Origin: Oryzias latipes
Lineage: Eukaryota; Chordata; Actinopteri; Beloniformes; Adrianichthyidae
Length of the DNA stretch: 64,000 nucleotides
Direction: 5' to 3'
Assembly (NCBI RefSeq): GCF_002234675.1
Contig: NC_019878.2
Span: 2,043,922-2,107,921 of the forward strand
The notes under the pieces were generated by a model that saw nothing but the letters and a program-made list of their open reading frames with translations, searched no databases and was not told the origin of the DNA. The position numbers and the translations under genes were made by a program. Positions 10,530 to 22,350 of the stretch are shown one piece after another. Every line of letters starts with the position of its first letter. The stretch's first letter is position 1.

Positions 10530-11128
10530 ATGCAAAGAACCATGAGAAGTTGCAAAGCTTCAAGAGGAGTTGGATCAAACCAGTCGATGGATTCTGAGGC
10601 ACAAACCCTGGAGGAAAAAGAAAATGGAGCTCCTGGAGGGACAGATTGCACTGAGGGCCTGAGTAAGGAACCAACAATTATGGATATGATGTCTGTTCTC
10701 CGCGCATATATGGGACAGCAGGAAGCCCGGGAAGCTAAACAGAAAGAGGAGCAGACACACCGGGAGCAACAATTTAGGGCGCTTCAACATCAGTTCCAGC
10801 TTCTTCAGGTGGAAGTGCAAGCACGCACCACACCTGCTCCTGATTCCAGGTTAAATCAATCTGAACCACCAGACTTGGACCCTTCGGAGGTGGGTTCTCT
10901 CCCCCAAAGTGGCTCTGGCAGCAACCTCATGAATGCCCCAACAGGTCAGTCACACTTCTATGAACTTAGAATGGAAAAGCTGACAGACGATGATGATATT
11001 GAACATTTTTAGACACCTTTGAGCGTATTGCAGCAGCTTGTCGATTGGCAGAAAAATGATTGGGAGTTTCACTTAATACCTCTACTTACGGGAAAGGCTA
11101 AAAGTGCATACGTACACATGGATGTTGT
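10530..11128 (+). pseudogene. Ty3/gypsy gag fragment, frameshifted and truncated
   Basis: The frame from the ATG at 10530 gives a Glu/Gln-rich N-terminal region (EEQTHREQQFRALQHQFQLL) and then FYELRMEKLTDDDDIEHF, a conserved start of the gypsy gag capsid region in fish. A shift at the T run near 11006 ends this frame. The next frame continues with TFERIAAACR and later AYVHMDV. Gag similarity ends at about 11130, where sequence of a hAT transposase begins. No pol region is present. Confidence 0.65.
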
Positions 11129-11149
11129 GTACAGTGAAGGAAAGGGCCA

Positions 11150-12607
11150 TTAAAATGGCAGGCAACATCACCGATTAGCAAATCAAGGACATTGATTCAG
11201 GGCCAGCATACTCAATTGCCTGTGATGAGTCGTGTGATGTAGTCGTTATTCAACAGACTGTGCTTTTATGCAGGTATGTGAACTCTCGAATGGGCCGCAA
11301 GAAGAAATGATCCAATTAATACCACTGAAAGGCCAAACACGGGGGAGGACATATATGAGGCTGTACTGAAGTGTTTAAAGGAAAATGGAATAAACACCAA
11401 CCACCTGATTTCAGTGGCTACAGATGGGGCACCCGGCATGAGAGGATCAAAAAGGGGGTTTGTGACTTTGCTACAGAAAGCATTGGATCGAAATCTGCTT
11501 GCATTTCACTGCATCTTGCATCAAGAGGCACTGTGTGCACAAACATTCCCATTGGAGAGTGTGGCAGTGATGAACCTCGTCATTGAGATGGTGAATAAGA
11601 TCATCTCAAAAGCATTGAACCACTGTCAGTTCCGTGCATTGCTTAATGAAGTTGAAAGCGAATATTCCGATCTCCTGCGACACATCGCACAACGAAGTCT
11701 GATGGCTGTCCAGGGGTGACGTTTTGCGTCGGTTTGTCATCTGTTTAGAACACGTAAAAACATTCCTGGAAAGCAAAAACCTTAACTACCCGCAACTGGA
11801 AGATCCTGAGTGGCTTGAAAAGCTGCACTTTTTGGTGGATATGACTGTGACAAGCCACCTTAACAAGCTGAATGAAATTCTGCAGGGGCGGGGAAACACT
11901 GCGCTTCAAATGCTTGAAGCTGTTCTGTCATTTGAGCACAAGCTGACTGTCTTTGCCAGAGATGTACAGCGTGGCACGCTCTGCCACTTCCCCTCCCTGA
12001 GAGAATTCAAAGAAGCCCATCACGATCACACACTCAACTGTGATTATTTACAAGGTGCGATTGTTGAAATACAAACTGCATTTGGAAGCAGATTTTGCGA
12101 GTTCCGAAAGGAAAAAATTACACTCTCTTTTCCTGTCACACCCCTTGAGATTGATCCGTCCTCTTTGAGCACAATTCCAGGAGTAAATCACGATATCCTT
12201 GAAATGGAAATGGCTGAAATGGCCGATAGAGATTAATGGGTGTCCAAATTCAAACGTCTGACAGCCGAGCTTAAAGACGTCACTCACCAGAAAGCCCAGC
12301 TTGGCCAAAGCCACAAGTGGAGTGAAATTCAAAGCCTCCCAAAACCCGAGAAACTTGTCTATGACACGTGGAATGCTCTTCCTAACAGCTATAGGAACAT
12401 GAAGACATATGCATTTGGGGTATTGTCCATCTTTGGATCAACATACCTGTGCGAGCAGATATTTTCAAACATGAACTACATCAAATTAAAATATCGCACC
12501 CGCCTCACAGATGACAGCTTGCAGTCCTCTGTCAAGATTAAAGTTACATCTTACATGCCCGATGTTGAGAAGCTGACCTGTGATGTCCCAAAAAAGAAGT
12601 CACATTA
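11150..12607 (+). pseudogene. hAT-type transposase relic (ZBED5/GTF2IRD2-like)
   Basis: Broken frames read, in order, SIACDESCDVVVIQQTVL (start of the RNase H-like core), HLISVATDGAPGMRGSKRGF, AFHCILHQEALCAQ, NEVESEYSDLLRH, VICLEHVKTFLESKNLNYP, FLVDMTVTSHLNKLNEILQG and the C-terminal dimerisation region TYLCEQIFSNMNYIKLKYR. The order and motifs match the hAT family domesticated as ZBED5/GTF2IRD2. Defects: no N-terminal BED finger, a frame break near 11280, a frameshift near 11690 and a stop at 12234-12236. A second relic of the same family lies at 49.7-50.6 kb. Downstream to about 13130 the DNA matches non-coding 3' parts of that copy. Confidence 0.75.
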
Positions 12608-13365
12608 AACGGGTAAGAACACAATCCTGTCATAGGCATATATTCAGTGACGAAGTAACTGCTTTTATATAGTGATGTCTGATTTTTGTCAGTATATATT
12701 TGGAATGACACTTAGGGATATTATTGTGTTTTGTTGCTCAGGTCTGAGGACAGAAATCAAACTCAAGTCTATTAATTTGATTTGTTATACTTTACCTTTT
12801 CTTACCTTTTTCTGTTTTCTTTTATAAACGCGGGCTGCGTTTTATTGCACTTTGTTTAGTTCCCAGAGAAGGGGCACGTTATGCACGTTCCATTTTGTTG
12901 TTGTTTTTTCAAATCCTCAAAATAAAAATGACATCAAAAATCGGATTTATTTATTGCATTTTTTTAATTTTATCCAAGCAATGAAACATAACTCATTAAT
13001 ATTGTAATCAAGTTAAACTTGTAAAGCAGTCACGTGGCGCGTGCGGAGAATGACGCGCGTCATTCTCCGCAGGGCAAATAAACATTTAATCATGAATGCT
13101 GATTATGTATTTGTAGCCAACTTAGTCATTTTGATAGCCTCTGGCAGGTCTTCCCCTCCCCCCTCCCCTCTCTGGTCTGCCTTCCTGATTTGACCCAGCT
13201 GTGGACACTCATCTCATCACCTGTCAGTCTTCTTAAGAAGATCCATCTCCAGCATTCTTCACCAGTTCGTTGCCCCTCTATGGACATACAGCCACGAGTG
13301 TCAACCTGGGTCCTATCTCCAAAAAAAGTAGACAGAGCTTCATCTAAGCCTCCAGCCACACCACT

Positions 13366-13490
13366 CCTCCAAGCCACGCCACAAGTGCAAGCCACGCCAC
13401 GATTCCAAGCCACGCCACGATTCCAAGCCACGCCACGATTCCAAGCCACGCCATGACTCCAAGCTACGCCATGACTCCAAGCCAAGCAAG
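13366..13490 (+). repeat. 18-bp minisatellite
   Basis: About seven units of an 18-bp word, CCAAGCCACGCCACGATT, the last ones diverged (catgactccaagc). Because 18 is a multiple of three, two frames stay open through it. No sign that it is translated. Confidence 0.75.
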
Positions 13491-13800
13491 ATCCTCCACA
13501 AGCCTCGGCTCCTCTTTACGAGTCGACTCAATAACCATGCCTCGCCATTACTCACGGCCGCTTCACCAGAATGTTCACGGCAGCAAATATTCATCAACTT
13601 ACTCACCCACAGTTCCTGTTCCGGGAAAATTAATCTGTTAAAATTCCAGCTCATCCTCCTCTGGTTCTTCCAGGTTCCAGCGTCTGGGTCTGCTCAGCCT
13701 AAGCCGATCATGACACATTTTGAGTAATGTGAAATATCACGCATTTGCAAAACATGTCTTTTCCATTTGTGGTCTTTGAGATTGGTTTCTTATTTCTCAG

Positions 13801-13903
13801 ACAATGTTGAAAAGGATCATCTGGCCAGATAATGATGATGCTCACAGCAGCATGGAGGAGGCATGCCTTGTCACAGGCTTTCTAAGAGACTACATAGAAA
13901 ATG
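13801..13903 (+). CDS. Candidate single coding exon of unknown gene
   Basis: A 103-bp stretch follows a strong acceptor (pyrimidine-rich, ending ttatttctcag) and precedes a good donor (G|gtaagc). Only one frame is open across it, giving 34 residues that include MLKRIIWPDNDDAHSS and LVTGFLRDYIEN. I do not recognise the protein. No partner exon was identified on either side, so it may be a lone exon relic or part of an element. Confidence 0.3.
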
Positions 13904-14168
13904 GTAAGCTTGTAAATGTTCAGATCTGAACAATGTATAGCTCCCAGAACTGGTAGTTATTCACATGGACTCCATATTTACGGAAACACTTTCAAAAGAT
14001 TGCTTTATTTGACTTGGACATCTTACAATAAAGCAGTGATTCATCTTTTTTTAGGGTTCAAAAGGTAATTCTATATAAAGTCTTCAGTTGTTTTTTTTTA
14101 ATACTTTTGACTGAATTCTTTCCAAGTTACTTGAACTTTGGGCTGACATTTTTTCCAAGCTGTTATGA

Positions 14169-14690
14169 TCAAACAGCAGATCTCTGTATTGACATATATA
14201 ATATATATATATTATATATATCTATATACATATATAATATATATGATAGTTTTCTTATTTTTCCAGTTTGATAACAAGGAGCTATAAAACCTATAGATAC
14301 TAATCCTCCTTCTATATCGATGGCACTCATGTCACCAAACACGCAAAGTGACGGTGAAGCTGTGATTGAAACCTTAAGCCAGACTGATAGATCGGCACAT
14401 ACCTGCTGCCAGAGAGCCTGGACAGGCGTGCAGAACCACAGTGCGTGCATGTAGCTGTCGGGTAGATTACTGTCACAGTGCTGACAAATGTCTGAGTTGC
14501 TGAGACCCATCTTGAACATTCTCTGTCCAGTGAAGTAAATTTTGTGAAGAGTTTTGAATTGGATTAGCTGCAAGTTTGGACTTTTTGTCAGTTTAAAGGT
14601 GTTTAGACAAAGTTCTGACCAGAAGCTTTGATCTGTGCTGATTCTCAAAGCTGCATCCCATTTTGTTATCGGAAGTGAAATGTTATTATC
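14169..14690 (-). pseudogene. L1-type LINE ORF2 C-terminal fragment
   Basis: The minus strand carries STDQSFWSELCLNTFKLTKS, QFKTLHKIYFTGQRMFKMGL and a zinc-knuckle-like C-x2-C...H...C segment (CQHCDSNLPDSYMHALWFC), which matches the C-terminal end of fish L1 ORF2. It ends in a TA-rich stretch at about 14195-14245. Confidence 0.66.
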
Positions 14691-15244
14691 TGGGTTTCAT
14701 AGGAGTTTATGTATCTTGGAGTTTTATTCAATGAAAAATTAATCAAAGTAAATACTTCTAGTAGCTTTAAATTGTTGTATTTGTATTTAAACTTTTTAGT
14801 AATTAAAGATTTAAGTTGCTGATATTCCAAGAAGTTATTTATTCCATGTTTGTCTTGAAGTTCCTGGTTCAGTTCAGTTTCTTTGCCTTTGTGTTATGGT
14901 TCTTTGTTGTTATGTCTTGGTTTGAGTTCACTTCCTGTTTTATTTTGTAAGGTTTCGTGTTTTGTTGTTATCTCGAGTTTAGCTTTTTGTCCCAATCTTG
15001 TCAAGTCTTGTCTTTCCCTTCCTCCTGTGCTGCTCCATAGGTTAATGTTCCCCTAGTTCTTACATGAGTGGTTTTGAGTTTCAAGTTTGCCTGCATGCTG
15101 CAGTGGCATTTTGTTTAGTTTTGTTTGAATATTAAAGATCCTGATCCCCTGGAACCTTCTGCCTCCTTCTCGTCTCTGCGCCTGGGTGCTTCCCTCAACC
15201 CCGTAACATTATGGAGCAGCCCAGGACGAAAGGAAAGATAAGAC
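14691..15244. other. No gene seen
   Basis: T-rich sequence with no long frame. It may include 5' remnants of the L1 fragment and an unidentified repeat before MITE copy 4. Confidence 0.35.
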
Positions 15245-15248
15245 ATAA

Positions 15249-16234
15249 CCCCTGTGATATCCTAGACACTTTAACTTTGGGAGTTGGATCATCTAGTCCA
15301 GTGTTTTTCAACCTTTTTTAAGCCACGGCACACTTTAACCATGACAAAAATCCAGCGGCACACCAGCATCCAAAAATTTAAAAAAAGGAGAAACTCTTAG
15401 TCTGTATTGATCTACAGCTCCTCCATGATCTCATGTGCATTTTTGTGATAATTGTGGCAGAAAAAGCTGGAAGCTGAAGCTGTTTTTTCTAAAAAGATGT
15501 AATAAAAGTTAGTTAAAAGATTTAAGAACTGTTTGATTTGTGTTCGTTGTTGTTTCAAGACATTAAGAGGAGAGACTCTGTGCGCCGAGACGCTGTCCCT
15601 TTAAGCCAATGCATCATGGGAGATGAAATGCAAAAATCCTCTGAACGCAGAAAGACAAGCGTCTTTGAGCTTCATTGTTTTGTTCACTTGATCCACGGTC
15701 TGACACCGGATTCTGTGGAAAGCTACACCACTAAAGACGAGCTTTAGCTTTTAATTTTGTTGGAACTATATGACCTTTATCAACAGAATCAGAACAAGGA
15801 AGTGAAGACTTTAACCACTTCTGATTGGTCAGACTGATGACATGTGATTAAGACTCCAAGAATGAGACAGTTAAAGGGGCGGGACTTTTCAGAAAACAGC
15901 TTTGGTTGCAGCTAAATCATGGTACCGTCATCCTTATCAAAATGTCTTTAATAGAATCAAATAAACACAAACAAAAAGTATCTTACGATCTTTCATATTT
16001 CTAACTTCCCAGTCCTGGAGATGGAAAATGTTTTTAGATCAGTTAATGAGGGGAATTTCCCACGGCACACCTGACCATCCCCCACGGCACACTAGACCCC
16101 ACATTTTTTCTTCAACGATTTGTGATCTTCACTGGTGTCTATGGATTACATGAAATCTTTCCACCTTTATCCACCTTTGACATGGTAGGGAGAACACGTC
16201 AATGTAAAGGTGGGGTCATAGGATAACACAAGGG
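15249..16234 (+). mobile_element. TTAA-type MITE copy 4, split by an insertion
   Basis: MITE sequence occupies 15249-15298 and resumes at about 16093-16234, ending at TTAA (16235-16238). The left flank is ATAA. The intervening 790 bp is a later insertion at the word CTAGACC of the MITE. Confidence 0.7.
15299..16092 (+). mobile_element. Non-autonomous hAT-like element inside MITE copy 4
   Basis: Starts CAGTGTTTTTCAACC, a typical hAT end, and carries the word CCACGGCACAC near both ends (15325, 16058 and 16081). The right end lacks a clean matching terminal repeat, so it is probably truncated. It contains no transposase. Confidence 0.55.
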
Positions 16235-16548
16235 TTAAATACACACAGACAAACGATATGCAGGTGACAACAATGAGGGCAGATGGAGACCAAAAGTAAA
16301 ACTAGAAAAAACAACACAGGAAACCCTACAAAATAAAACAGGAAGTGAACTCCAAACATGAAGAAACAAAAGAAAACTATAAAACAAAAGTAAAGAAACT
16401 ATAACAGTGACACCTGGGGTGTTATGAATCTTATACCAATAATTAAGTAATCTAGTAGTGTTACGCCCCCTCCTTGCCAAGCTGGGAAGTGTATCATTTT
16501 TTGTTTTTGTTTATAAGGTTGTCCGGGTCATTCCAGATAGGTGCAGAA

Positions 16549-18237
16549 TTTCTATTCCAGAAAGCAGGTTATGCTAGCTCCCACGGTAAGTTTGAGGCTA
16601 AGGAAGTTGATAACCTCAGTTTTTGGTTCCAGAAATGGAGGTATGTTTCACGGTAGGTCAAGTTGCCATGGCAACTCATGCTCTGAACATAACCTGGTCG
16701 GGAGCAGGTTTAGTTGAAGCTTAGTTTGTTGTCAGAGAGGTGAAGCAGCATGGCGTGTCGATTTAAAGATGATTTAGTGGATGAAGAAGCTCAGATAATA
16801 CTTTTTCCACCGTGAGAGGGTGATAAGATCACATATGGATGTTGGAAAATTAAACTTTTTTACTTTTATCTAACAGTTATTTGCTTCAGTTAAGATAACT
16901 CATTTGTTTGTTAAGTCAGTTTAAAAATAACACGCAGTTATCAGACAGTTATTTTACTTTCATTCAAATTAATTCAATTAAGTAGGTGCAACGTTTGTCC
17001 TGCAGTTAGATCGGCACCGCAAAGGATTGTGGGATACCATTTGCTTTGTCTGTCTGGACGGATTTTGGTTTAAGTGTGGCTTTTTGACCAAATGTGTTTA
17101 GTTGTTTAACTGTTTTACTGTGTTTTGACATGTTTTATGGGAGCCGGTTTAGCCTGTGCTGGTTTGCGGCGCCTTCCGTCCGTGCAACCAGGGTTCGACT
17201 CCGGGCTGCTCCCTATTCCCTTCTCCACCTCCGTGCCGGTTCCAAGCCCGGCTTGAGAAGGTTGCGTCAGGAAGGGCATCCGGCGTAAAACATTGCCAAG
17301 TTTACCATGCTACTTGTTCGCTGTGGCGACCCCTGATGGGAGAAGCCGAAAGAGGAAGAAGACTGTGTTTTGACATGTTTTGCTGAGTTGTTTAGTCCTA
17401 CTATGCTTATGTCTCTGCACCATGAGTAAGAGTGAATGAGAGGATGATGAGTTTATATAGCACCCCTACTGATGAGTACTATGGTGACATTGATGGAAAA
17501 CTCTTTATTGAAGTTGTGCGTAACGTGCATTCTTTTCCCATTCTTTTTATTGTTATAAAAATGAGCATATCTGCCGGCTCAAACTTAGACATATGAGAGA
17601 TCAAGAAATATAATTAATTAAGATGGAAAAAATATTAATTGAATTGGAGTAATATGACATTTATTTAGATAAATACATAAATTTGAGTTGTATAAACAAT
17701 TATTGTGTTTTTATAGACGTAAGAAATTATGTTGATTAAATTTAACTCGATTATTTGTTACCAATAGAAGTAATTCATTTAAGGTGGCAAAATTGGATAA
17801 GTTATATATATATATGAGTCACAGGGAAAATGGAAATAAGATCAAAAACTTGTGCGTTTACTTTGTCTGTTCTTACTACAAGCAGAAACTCTTTTTTTTG
17901 CTGATGCAGCCGTATTACTTTTTTGATGGACTTATAATCTTCATACGCCGTCATTAAAACCTCAGACTCCGTCTCACTAAAGTGTAACGCTTTCTTTTTT
18001 TCCACGCGTTTCCATGGTGACTCCAGAAATCGGCGATCCATTGAGAATGTCTTTATGTACCTGCTGTGCACGTGCATTAACCCAGGGTTACCAAGTCGAG
18101 CGTAATTACGCCAACTCATATCCGGTCTTTTGGAACCGACATACCCCGAATAAGCAAGTTCAGGCGGATTTCAGCCAGAGTTCAGGGTTAAAGTCAGGCT
18201 AGTTTAAACATGCTTCCTGGAATACCCCCCAGGCTGT
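16549..18237 (+). mobile_element. TIR DNA transposon with Myb/SANT-like remnant, copy A
   Basis: Ends resemble TATTCCAGAAAGCAGG (left) and the inverse CTTCCTGGAATACCCCCC (right). On the minus strand 17802-18119 encodes a remnant with KKKALHFSETESEVLMTAYE, the start of a Myb/SANT-like DNA-binding domain as found in PIF/Harbinger-type elements. The superfamily is therefore tentative. A SINE inserted at 17137-17361. An inverted, partly truncated copy is at 39.65-41.01 kb. Confidence 0.6.
17137..17361 (+). mobile_element. tRNA-derived SINE with RTE-type tail
   Basis: 225 bp flanked by a perfect 20-bp direct repeat (17117-17136 and 17362-17381), its target-site duplication. The head has RNA polymerase III promoter boxes, a B box GGTTCGACTCC at about 17190 and an A-box-like TAGCCTGTGCTGG near 17150. 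The last 45 nt closely match the 3' end of the RTE LINE at 36.0-37.6 kb, with about five differences. The perfect duplication argues for a recent insertion. Confidence 0.85.
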
Positions 18238-18241
18238 TAAA

Positions 18242-18823
18242 GTGGCGTTTATATTAATACTTTGGAAACAAAACTGTTTTTTAACTGTTTGGCTAATAAA
18301 TGGTATATCTGACAGGTTGATCTTTCCACATAATGCCTGTTCCAAGTCTAATCATGAGTTAGTGTCTAGATTATTTTTTAACCATTTTAAGATGTATTGT
18401 AATCTATTTGCAAGAAAGTACTTGTGAATTTAGGCAATTCTGTGCAGATTTTAAAGTTTTTAGACTAATTCTTGCAGGTTTATTGTTCCATAAAAAGCTT
18501 GATATGGATGAGTCTAATGTTTTGAACCATTTTAGTGGCAGTTGTGTGGGAATCATTGAGAAGATATACTGGTAATTAACTTTGGGTAGGATTTACATTT
18601 TAACCGTGGCTACCTTGCCCATAAGGGACAGAGGCAGGTCCAGCGGGTTAGATCGTCCTGCATGCTTTTCAGTAAATAGGTGTAATTTGGCCTCACCAGT
18701 TCTGATAATTTGGGGAAGAAAGGAATACCTAGATCTTTGATATTGCCTGATTTGACTGGATTCGAGTCTTTGCTCTGCATTAGTGTTCAATATGGTCATT
18801 TCCGGGTTTTTTAATGGTGGCAA
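18242..18823 (-). pseudogene. L1-type LINE ORF2 fragment
   Basis: The minus strand reads NPLDLPLSLMGKVATVKM, the L1 block between reverse transcriptase and C-terminus (PLSLIGRINTIKM pattern), followed in shifted frames by WNNKPARISLKTL-like sequence. Many frameshifts. Confidence 0.55.
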
Positions 18824-19571
18824 AGTCTTATGTTAATGAGTCTGCGGACATTGTCACTTGAGTGTAGGAATGGGTATCGTTAAGGTTTTAACGATAATAC
18901 TACTCTTATTGATACTGCTTATCGATACTTTTTGAGGCCGAAAAATAAAGAAATAACAAATTACGAAAAAAGTGTTTTATTTCCTGATTATGCAACGTTT
19001 GTGTGCACACGCCGCGTACTGTCTGAACAACAGCCCCGCCCCCCGTGCACACAAATAGCCACACAGACCTCTCCTCTTCAGCGAGAATAGAGAAATTAAT
19101 ATCGGGGCTTATAATGACGAAATTTCGGAAACGCAATCTTAATCTTCCCTGGAGGATGAGTTAAAAGGTTGTCAAAATATTCAATTTAAATGAACGTATA
19201 AAACAAAACAAACTTGACTATTAAATGGAATGTAAGTACTAAAGGAATAAAATGAATTTACTGAAATATGGGTTTATTTGAACTGTATTTGGTGAAATCT
19301 GAGCACATGTGATGGATGGTGTGAGAAATTATGCAATGTTTAAAAGGGGGAATACATTAAATGTATTCTCCACTTCTGCTCCTTTCCAATCATGAAAATG
19401 TTCAGTAATGTACAAAGATCATGTAAACATATTTGGCATTCAACAATTTTCATGAAAGGAACAAAAAAATAAATGAATGAATCTTAATTTTCTTTGAAAA
19501 AACTTCCATCATCAGAAAAATGCCACAAGATAATGTTAAGAAACATGATTTTCATCAGAGTCCTGAAAGAA
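18824..19571. other. No gene seen; AT-rich, probable repeat end near 18870
   Basis: Begins with GGGTATCGTTAAGG and self-complementary runs around 18885-18930, suggestive of a DNA-element end. Otherwise AT-rich with no coding signal. Confidence 0.35.
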
Positions 19572-20835
19572 CAGTGATGAAAGTCAGGCATGGAAAAAAT
19601 CCCTGAACTTTTCTTTGAGCGATATGGCGGGCACAGAGCGAAATTTTGGAAAAATACGTGGTCTTAGATGCATTCTGGTGCATTCTGGCAGCTAGCTAGA
19701 AACTAAGACTAATTAGAGCATCATGATTTGTCATTCAAACCCCTAGTTTGACTCTCCATTAAGGACTTGCTGGTCCTAAAAAAGAATTTGGAAAATTGCT
19801 CAAAGTAACACAATCCTACAATCTACGCTTTTCCTTAAAGCTGGAAAACATACAATTGCTAAAATATAGTAACATCAAAGCCCCAAATGGCAAAAAGAAC
19901 ACCAGTAACTATGATATTCTATGAAAATACCTCAGTTATTTATACATTATTTCTGCTTTAGAAATGACTGATGTACAACATCCACTTGCACTGTTTTCTC
20001 AAACTATAATTACATCAAAATATGGGATCTGCTTTAAACTATAATTCTATAACATAATACATCAATTCTTTAACACCAATACTAAGTAATCTGGGAAATA
20101 TCAAAACAAACATACAAACTAAGCTAAACATTGTAAACATTATTTTTTAAGGGAGTGCGGGTCCAAACCATCAAATACTTATAATTAATGTCAACTATAC
20201 TGAACTAAATCATGGTAATTAGGAAATACAAATAAATTAGAGAAATGTATTCAAAATAAAAACTGAAACTCAAAACTAAAATTGAAATTATTTCAAAATG
20301 TGGTTTTGAGATTATTTTACACAAAAAAGTATTTGACCTACACTACCTTAAAAATCTTTTTTTTCCAGCCAAGACCACTTCAATTTGTTTTTTATCGTCT
20401 TCTCACAACTGAGGTCGTGACCACGCTCAATAATGACGATGCCCGCCATTATTTTAACACAAATTTGATCGCAAACTCTTCAGATGTGTTTGTGAAAGTT
20501 TAGCGTGGGTCCGCCAGTTTTGGTCTCTAGGGAAGCAAGTCACGCTGACCACGTGGGGCAGACAGAGCCAATCAGACCCGTCGACGCATCCGAAAGCAAC
20601 TAAAACGTCCCGTCATTGGTCAATTAGGCCGGGAAGACGAGAGATGGCCACGACCATAGAGGAAGCGATCTGCGGAGAAATATAGAAAATAAAGCTAAAA
20701 TTAGCTGATTTCAGACCATTTTTTAATCCGGAAAGCGATTTGTCCGTAGAGATCAGGTCTTTATTTCCCGGAAAGTACGTTCGGTTTGCTCAAAAACCCG
20801 GATTTCCGGGAATTCCCGGAAGACTTTCATCACTG
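19572..20835 (+). mobile_element. Non-autonomous hAT-like element
   Basis: Ends are CAGTGATGAAAGTC and its inverse GACTTTCATCACTG. The 8-mer TGAAAGAA occurs on both sides (19564-19571 and 20834-20841), consistent with an 8-bp hAT target duplication that overlaps the right end by two bases. No transposase frame. It lies just upstream of the zbtb14 CpG island. Confidence 0.65.
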
Positions 20836-21399
20836 AAAGAAAAAACTACAGTCCAATTAAAACCCGAATTCCATTTATTTCAGAGTAATGCAGGTTCAGA
20901 CAACAACTTTCAGGGGTTATTCTAGTCTGGGCTTTGCAGACAGCATAAGGTTCAGAGTAAAACTACACTTTTTCTGCACCATGAGGGTATTTTCCACGTA
21001 ATACAGATTCTCCCACACAGATTATTGGTCATCTCAACAGACTGTTGATCATCAATAATTTGACATCAAACTAATAATCTGACAGATTAGGTTAGGATAT
21101 TCCTGGTCTGTATACGTTTCCCCCAGACACCAATTATTATGATGTAATCTGGTTTGCTGTTTTGACCCGATCATCAGGGAATTTGGACCTGATTCTGATA
21201 GTCTCTGCCAACAACAGCCAGGAGGAGCCCATGATGTTCAGAACCGAGCCTCTACAGAAGAACCCAAACAAGCTAAGGAGCCACAAACCCGATCCTGGTA
21301 CCGTCCGCCCAGCAGAATTCAGCTGGGTCAGGTCCTCTGTCGAGGCTCGGTTCTGAAGACAGCTGCAGATAACCATTCGGTCCTACGTCGGCCCTCAGC

Positions 21400-22350
21400 C
21401 CCAAACTAGAGCCACATTGCGGGGATCCCGGCGGCCTGCTAGGAGCTGCTAGTGCGCATGCGCACACGCTGGACGTTTGGCGCGCTGCCTCCGTACAGTC
21501 GCAGTGTGTGCGAGCAGGCGCAAAGCGCGGCCTCCTTCTGTGCTCGTCCTCGTCCCCATAAACAACAACAAGAACAAACTGGACCCATCGTCCGGCTCGG
21601 TCCGGTCCGGTCCGCTCGGGAGCCACAAACCCCGCAGCCCGGCTTACGGTAAGAGCACGAGCCTCGGCCCCGCGCCTCGTCAACCCGCGGGCTCGGCGCG
21701 AATCTCTGCGCGCTCTCGATCCGTTCATGCTCTGCTCGGGCTCTGTCTCGTGGCCGCCGCTCACGTGCCTGCGGGTCCGCGAGGAGGACGGCGGAGCCAG
21801 CGCGCGGCTGTTCCCGGCCGCGCGGCTGTGTTCGGCTGCGGCCTCAGCTGTTCGCTCCTTTCTCAGGAAAACGCCATTTTGTGCAGCAGGCCGCCATTTA
21901 CTAACAAACCTACTGCCGCGCGCTCCGGTACACGGGTTCCCTACACCGGCCGAGTGGTCCCGGTTCTAATTCTCCCGAATCCCCCCCCCCCGGAGTTCTG
22001 GTTCCATCGTGACCCGCTTCGCGCGGCATTGGCCAAGCAACTTCATGACCGAAATGCTCCTCATCGAGGGTTCCGAGGCTGCAAGTTCGGCCCAGTTCTT
22101 TACAGCCGAAGATAACCGAAGCCCCTCTGGTGTTGGTTCGGCCCAGCATGGCTCGTTCCTACAGAATCTGAGCCTGGGTCTCTGTAGAAAGCCGCTTCCG
22201 CGCGGCTTCCAACCGTCCGCTCGTTTCCTCTGGATCAGGTGCTGTGCACGCGCCTTGGCGCGTGGCCGTAGAAAGAGAGGCGCATGAGTGTTCCGTGTGC
22301 ACGCGCACACAGGTCCTTCTGTTCCTTTAGTGCACGCGCCACGCAGAAAG
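21400..22350 (+). promoter_or_regulatory. zbtb14: CpG-rich island and presumed zbtb14 promoter / 5' exon
   Basis: Abrupt change from AT-rich flanks to GC-rich DNA dense in CG dinucleotides (for example 21470-21530, 21655-21850, 22190-22345). A candidate untranslated exon ends at 21648 with a strong donor (TTACG|gtaagag). The first coding exon at 23134 follows an acceptor immediately before its ATG, so a non-coding first exon is required. Direction and use as promoter are inferred. Divergent transcription cannot be excluded. Confidence 0.6.

Noticed and set aside
13126..13654. Frames of repeated SWRGLE / QATPRF
   Set aside because: Produced by the 18-bp minisatellite, whose period is a multiple of three.
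17141..17215. Candidate tRNA gene
   Set aside because: The promoter boxes belong to a SINE head; it continues into a SINE body and tail with a target duplication, and no full cloverleaf was seen.
21273..22310. Several 80-210 codon frames on both strands
   Set aside because: They lie in the CpG island where stop codons are rare; overlapping frames on both strands and no conserved motif.
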